Part shown: piece after piece, positions 4,457 through 7,597 of the stretch | Layout of the letters: each line of letters starts with the position of its first letter | Numbering within the stretch: position 1 is the first letter of the stretch | Origin: Deltaproteobacteria bacterium | GTDB lineage: Bacteria; Desulfobacterota; GWC2-55-46 | Direction: 5' to 3' | Assembly: GCA_030646655.1 (NCBI GenBank) | Contig: JAUSLB010000083.1 | Coordinates: forward strand, 1 to 7,597 | DNA length: 7,597 nt | Made by a program: the position numbers and the translations under genes | The notes under the pieces: generated by a model | What the model was told of the DNA's origin: nothing | Database searches by the model: none | The model's input: the letters and a program-made list of their open reading frames with translations, nothing else

Positions 4457-6040
4457 TTAATTGTGCTCCTGCGTCTTATGGAATATTATATCCGGCCATT
4501 GCTCCATCACATAATTAAGCTGCCACTCGCTCGGGGCGAGGAACGCAAGGTTCCCTTCCGAGTCGTAGGCAAGCCTCGCCATATTCTTCTTCTCGAACTC
4601 GCCGAGCTTTTTCTTGTCGTTCGAGCTTATCCAGCGGGCCCTTGAGCTGTCGGTAGCCTCGTAGACGGCATCTACCCAGTACTCGTCCTTAAGCCTTGCC
4701 ATAGTCACGTCGAACTGCAGGGCGCCGACGGCCCCCAGTATGTAATCGTTCCCCATAAGGGGCCTGAAAACCTGTACCGCCCCCTCTTCCGTAAGCTGCT
4801 CAAGGCCCTTCTGGAGCTGTTTTACCTTGAACGGATTTTTTAGCAGCACTCTCCTGAAGTGCTCGGGCGCGAAGTTTGGGATGCCCGTGAATTTAAGGGG
4901 CTCCTTTTCCGTAAAAGTATCGCCTATCTTTATCGTGCCGTGGTTGTGTATGCCTATGATATCGCCGGGATACGCCTCTTCCACGTGCGCCCTGTCCTGC
5001 GCCATGAAGATAGTTGCGTTGGCGAGGACTATCTCTTTGCCTATCCTGTGGTGTATTACTCTCATGCCCCTTGTGAATTTTCCCGAGCATATCCGTAAAA
5101 AAGCGATCCTGTCCCTGTGCGCCGGGTCCATGTTAGCCTGTATCTTGAAGGCGAATCCCGAGAACGGCTCTTCGTACGGGGAGACCTCCCTCGTTACGGC
5201 GGCCCTGGGCCTCGGGCAGGGCGCCATCTCTACAAAGGCGTCCAGTAGTTCCTTTACGCCGAAGTTGTTTATCGCGCTCCCGAAGAACACGGGGGTCTGG
5301 TTCCCCTTCATGTAATGGCCGTAATCGAAAGGGCTGGCCGCGCCCTTCAGTAATTCTATGTCTTCCCTCAGCTCCTGGGCCTGCCTGCCGAGGAGACTAT
5401 CGAGCCTCGGGTCGTTGAGGTCTGTTATGGTAATGACATCCTGCGCCCTCTTCTCCTGCCCGGGGGTAAAGAGGTTCAGTTCCTTTTTATAAAGGTTATA
5501 TACGCCCTTGAAGCTTTTCCCCGAGCCTATGGGCCAGGACAGCGGCGTGCATTCTATCTGGAGCTTCTCCTCTATGTCGTGCATGAGGTCGAGGGGGCCA
5601 AGCCCCTCCCGGTCGAGCTTATTGACGAAGGTTATGATGGGGGTATTTCTCATGCGGCAGACCGCCATCAGCTTCTCGGTCTGCGTCTCGGCCCCCTTGG
5701 CGCTGTCTATTACCATAAGGGCGCTGTCAACGGCGGTCAGGACCCTGTAGGTATCCTCGGAGAAGTCCTGATGCCCCGGCGTATCCAGGAGGTTTATCTC
5801 GTAGTCCCTGTAATTGAACTTCATCACGGAAGTGGTTACCGAGATACCCCTGTCCCTCTCTATGGCCATCCAGTCGCTTGTGGCGTGGCGGGAGGCTTTA
5901 CGGGCCTTGACCGCCCCGGCCATCTGTATCGCGCCTCCGAAGAGGAGCAATTTTTCCGTAAGCGTTGTCTTACCGGCGTCCGGGTGGCTTATTATCCCGA
6001 ACGTGCGCCTACGGTTCACTTCTTTTTCGTGCTTGCTCAT
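4457..6040 (-). CDS. prfC: Peptide chain release factor 3 (RF3)
   Basis: RF3 is a GTPase that removes RF1 or RF2 from the ribosome after peptide release. The 527 residues are the normal length. GTP-binding motifs are intact: G1 SHPDAGKTT (18-26), switch region [10 protein letters not shown] (62-71), G3 DTPGH (86-90), G4 NKLD (140-143), and the RF3-typical [11 protein letters not shown] (171-181). [10 protein letters not shown] (90-99) and the C-terminal block [10 protein letters not shown] separate it from EF-G and other GTPases. The start [20 protein letters not shown] matches the family. The ribosome site is weak (GAGG about 13 nt upstream). A good promoter lies at 6113-6141, so the leader is about 65 nt. 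It is divergent from uup, another gene acting on ribosomes, and convergent with the unknown membrane protein gene. No lesion is visible. Confidence 0.97.
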   Translation of the reverse strand: MSKHEKEVNRRRTFGIISHPDAGKTTLTEKLLLFGGAIQMAGAVKARKASRHATSDWMAIERDRGISVTTSVMKFNYRDYEINLLDTPGHQDFSEDTYRVLTAVDSALMVIDSAKGAETQTEKLMAVCRMRNTPIITFVNKLDREGLGPLDLMHDIEEKLQIECTPLSWPIGSGKSFKGVYNLYKKELNLFTPGQEKRAQDVITITDLNDPRLDSLLGRQAQELREDIELLKGAASPFDYGHYMKGNQTPVFFGSAINNFGVKELLDAFVEMAPCPRPRAAVTREVSPYEEPFSGFAFKIQANMDPAHRDRIAFLRICSGKFTRGMRVIHHRIGKEIVLANATIFMAQDRAHVEEAYPGDIIGIHNHGTIKIGDTFTEKEPLKFTGIPNFAPEHFRRVLLKNPFKVKQLQKGLEQLTEEGAVQVFRPLMGNDYILGAVGALQFDVTMARLKDEYWVDAVYEATDSSRARWISSNDKKKLGEFEKKNMARLAYDSEGNLAFLAPSEWQLNYVMEQWPDIIFHKTQEHN

Positions 6041-6112
6041 CTCAACTAACCGCCTCTGGTGTCAATATCCGGCCTAAAAAAGGGTTCCATCCATTATTTC
6101 CCTTAACCTTTA

Positions 6113-6141
6113 ATGATACAGTAAAGCACCCATAGGGTCAA
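6113..6141 (-). promoter_or_regulatory. Sigma70-type promoter of prfC
   Basis: On the minus strand, TTGACC (6141-6136) and TATCAT (6118-6113) are 17 bp apart. Transcription would start near 6106. Its -35 box lies only 5 bp from the proposed -35 box of uup on the other strand. Confidence 0.7.
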
Positions 6142-6146
6142 TCTAT

Positions 6147-6176
6147 ATAACAATTTCCTTTTTGTTATGGTATGAT
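6147..6176 (+). promoter_or_regulatory. Extended -10 promoter of uup, with an operator-like dyad
   Basis: The -10 box TATGAT (6171-6176) is preceded by TGG, the extended -10 signature, and by a weak -35 box ATAACA (6147-6152) at 18 bp. A perfect inverted repeat, ATAACAA (6147-6153) and TTGTTAT (6162-6168) with an 8-bp gap, fills the space between the boxes and is placed where a repressor could bind. The binding protein is unknown. Confidence 0.55.
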
Positions 6177-6205
6177 GCCGGGGCAATTTCTCACGGAAGG
6201 GCAAG

Positions 6206-7597
6206 ATGGCTTTAATAAACCTGAGGCGCATAACTGTAGGATTCGGCAGCCCCCTGCTCATAGACGGAATCGATCTCCAGATAGACAAGGGCGAGCGGGT
6301 CTGCCTTGTAGGGCGTAACGGGGCCGGAAAATCCACCCTCATGAAGGTAATCAGCGGCGAGATTCAGCCCGACGGCGGCGAGATTACGGCCCAGCAGGGG
6401 CTCAAGGCGACGAGATTGACGCAGGAGGTCCCGCATGACCTTACGGGCACGGTTTTCGAGGTGATAGGCGGCGGGCTCGGAGAAATCTATAAGCTTCTGG
6501 CCGAGTACCACAACGTAAGCCGGACGCTTGGCGAAGGCAATGATAAAGCCTTAGCCGAGCTTGAGCGGATACACCATGAGCTTGACACAAAGGGCGGCTG
6601 GCAGGCGAACCAGATGGTAGAGACCGTCATATCGAAGCTCAGGCTGCCGGCTGATACGGATTTTTCCGCGCTCTCAGGGGGCTATAAGAGACGGGTACTC
6701 CTCGGAAGAGCCCTTGTCTCCGACCCGGACCTCCTCTTGCTCGACGAGCCCACGAACCACCTTGACATAGAGTCCATCAGCTGGCTGGAGGAGTTCCTCC
6801 TCGGGTTCAGGGGCGCGCTCCTGTTCGTGACCCACGACCGGATGCTCCTCCAGAAGCTCGCTACGCGCATCATAGAGCTCGACAGGGGCAAGCTTACAAG
6901 CTGGCAGTGCGATTACAGGAATTACCTCGAACGCAAAGAGGCGCTCCTCAATTCCGAGGCCCAGCAAAACGCCCTATTCGACAAAAAGCTCTCCGAAGAA
7001 GAGACATGGATACGTCAAGGCGTAAAGGCCCGCAGGACTCGCAACGAAGGCAGGGTCAGGGCGTTGATGGAGATGAGACAGCAACGGAGCGTTAGGAGAG
7101 AACTCGAAGGCGGCGCCAAGATGAAGCTCCAGGAGGCGGAACTATCGGGTAAGCTCGTCATCGAGGCAAAGGGGATAAGCTACTCCTATGACGACGGGAA
7201 CTCGATTATAAAGGATTTCTCAACGACTATAATGAGGGGCGATAAGGTCGGCATAATCGGCCCTAACGGCTCTGGCAAGAGCACGCTTTTAAAGCTCCTC
7301 CTCGGAAAGCTCATCCCCGTCAAGGGCAGCGTGCGCCTGGGAACACGGCTTGAAGTATCTTATTTCGACCAGCACAGGGCCGTCCTCGATTCGGAGCGGT
7401 CCGTTCAGGACAATATCGGCGAGGGCAATGACCAGATAATAATAGACGGCAAACCCCGCCACATCATCGGCTACCTTCAGGATTTCCTCTTCTCCCCCTC
7501 CCGCGCGCGGACTCCCGTGAAAGTGCTCTCAGGCGGAGAGAGGAACAGGCTTCTTTTGGCGAAGCTGTTTACGAGACCCTCTAACGTGCTTGTGATG
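6206..7597 (+). CDS. uup: Uup-type ABC-F ATPase, C-terminus beyond the right edge
   Basis: The frame is open for 464 codons from ATG 6206 to the window end. ABC-F proteins carry two ABC ATPase domains and no membrane part; they bind the ribosome, and Uup is also linked to transposon excision and branched DNA. Domain 1: Walker A GRNGAGKST (36-44), signature LSGGYKRR (157-164), Walker B LLLLDEPTNHLD (176-187), His210. The linker holds the Uup mark WIRQGVKARRTRNEGRVR (268-285). Domain 2: Walker A GPNGSGKST (352-360), signature LSGGERNR (441-448); the sequence stops at VLVM, just before the second DEPT. The C-terminal coiled coil expected in Uup is out of view. The start MALINLRRITVGFGS fits the family, with GGAAGG 5 nt upstream. 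It is divergent from prfC. Confidence 0.93.
   Translation, partial: MALINLRRITVGFGSPLLIDGIDLQIDKGERVCLVGRNGAGKSTLMKVISGEIQPDGGEITAQQGLKATRLTQEVPHDLTGTVFEVIGGGLGEIYKLLAEYHNVSRTLGEGNDKALAELERIHHELDTKGGWQANQMVETVISKLRLPADTDFSALSGGYKRRVLLGRALVSDPDLLLLDEPTNHLDIESISWLEEFLLGFRGALLFVTHDRMLLQKLATRIIELDRGKLTSWQCDYRNYLERKEALLNSEAQQNALFDKKLSEEETWIRQGVKARRTRNEGRVRALMEMRQQRSVRRELEGGAKMKLQEAELSGKLVIEAKGISYSYDDGNSIIKDFSTTIMRGDKVGIIGPNGSGKSTLLKLLLGKLIPVKGSVRLGTRLEVSYFDQHRAVLDSERSVQDNIGEGNDQIIIDGKPRHIIGYLQDFLFSPSRARTPVKVLSGGERNRLLLAKLFTRPSNVLVM

Noticed and set aside
4827..6077. Several plus-strand frames opposite prfC (for example 4827-5315 and 5579-6049).
   Set aside because: They are antisense shadows of a fully intact RF3 gene and show no family motifs.

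Overview
The window looks like ordinary bacterial chromosome with short, mostly monocistronic genes on both strands. Two translation-related genes (prfC for release factor 3 and a uup-type ABC-F ATPase), a CspA-type cold shock protein and a B12-binding radical SAM enzyme are present. The sigma70-like promoters, GGAGG ribosome sites and intrinsic terminators are of standard bacterial type. The gene mix would fit an anaerobic Gram-negative lineage such as Nitrospirota or Desulfobacterota, but this is a guess; no rRNA, tRNA or lineage-specific marker is present to prove it.

Layout, left to right. Positions 1-171 hold the N-terminal end of a cupin-fold protein on the minus strand, running off the left edge. 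Positions 172-579 are a divergent intergenic region with a GC-rich hairpin cluster, a strong promoter and a leader that can fold in several ways. That leader precedes a 59-residue single-pass membrane protein (580-759). Positions 760-1134 are non-coding and carry terminators. Positions 1135-2442 (minus) encode the radical SAM enzyme, flanked on both sides by copies of a small palindromic repeat. A cold shock gene (2768-2968) follows, with a 112-nt leader that contains a perfect intrinsic terminator and a hairpin that can cover the ribosome site. After it come a short XRE-type regulator (3326-3568) and an unknown two-helix membrane protein with a SHOCT-like tail (3832-4398). Next are prfC (4457-6040, minus) and uup (6206 to the right edge, plus), transcribed divergently from promoters whose -35 boxes lie back to back.

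There is no clear multi-gene operon: every gene has its own promoter region or a strand change on each side. The one functional theme is translation and RNA handling: cold shock RNA chaperone, RF3, and the ribosome-associated Uup-type ABC-F protein. No CRISPR array, insertion sequence, prophage module or defence island was recognised. The most interesting parts are non-coding: the attenuator-like csp leader, the leader of the 59-residue protein, the paired repeats and the operator-like dyad in the uup promoter.
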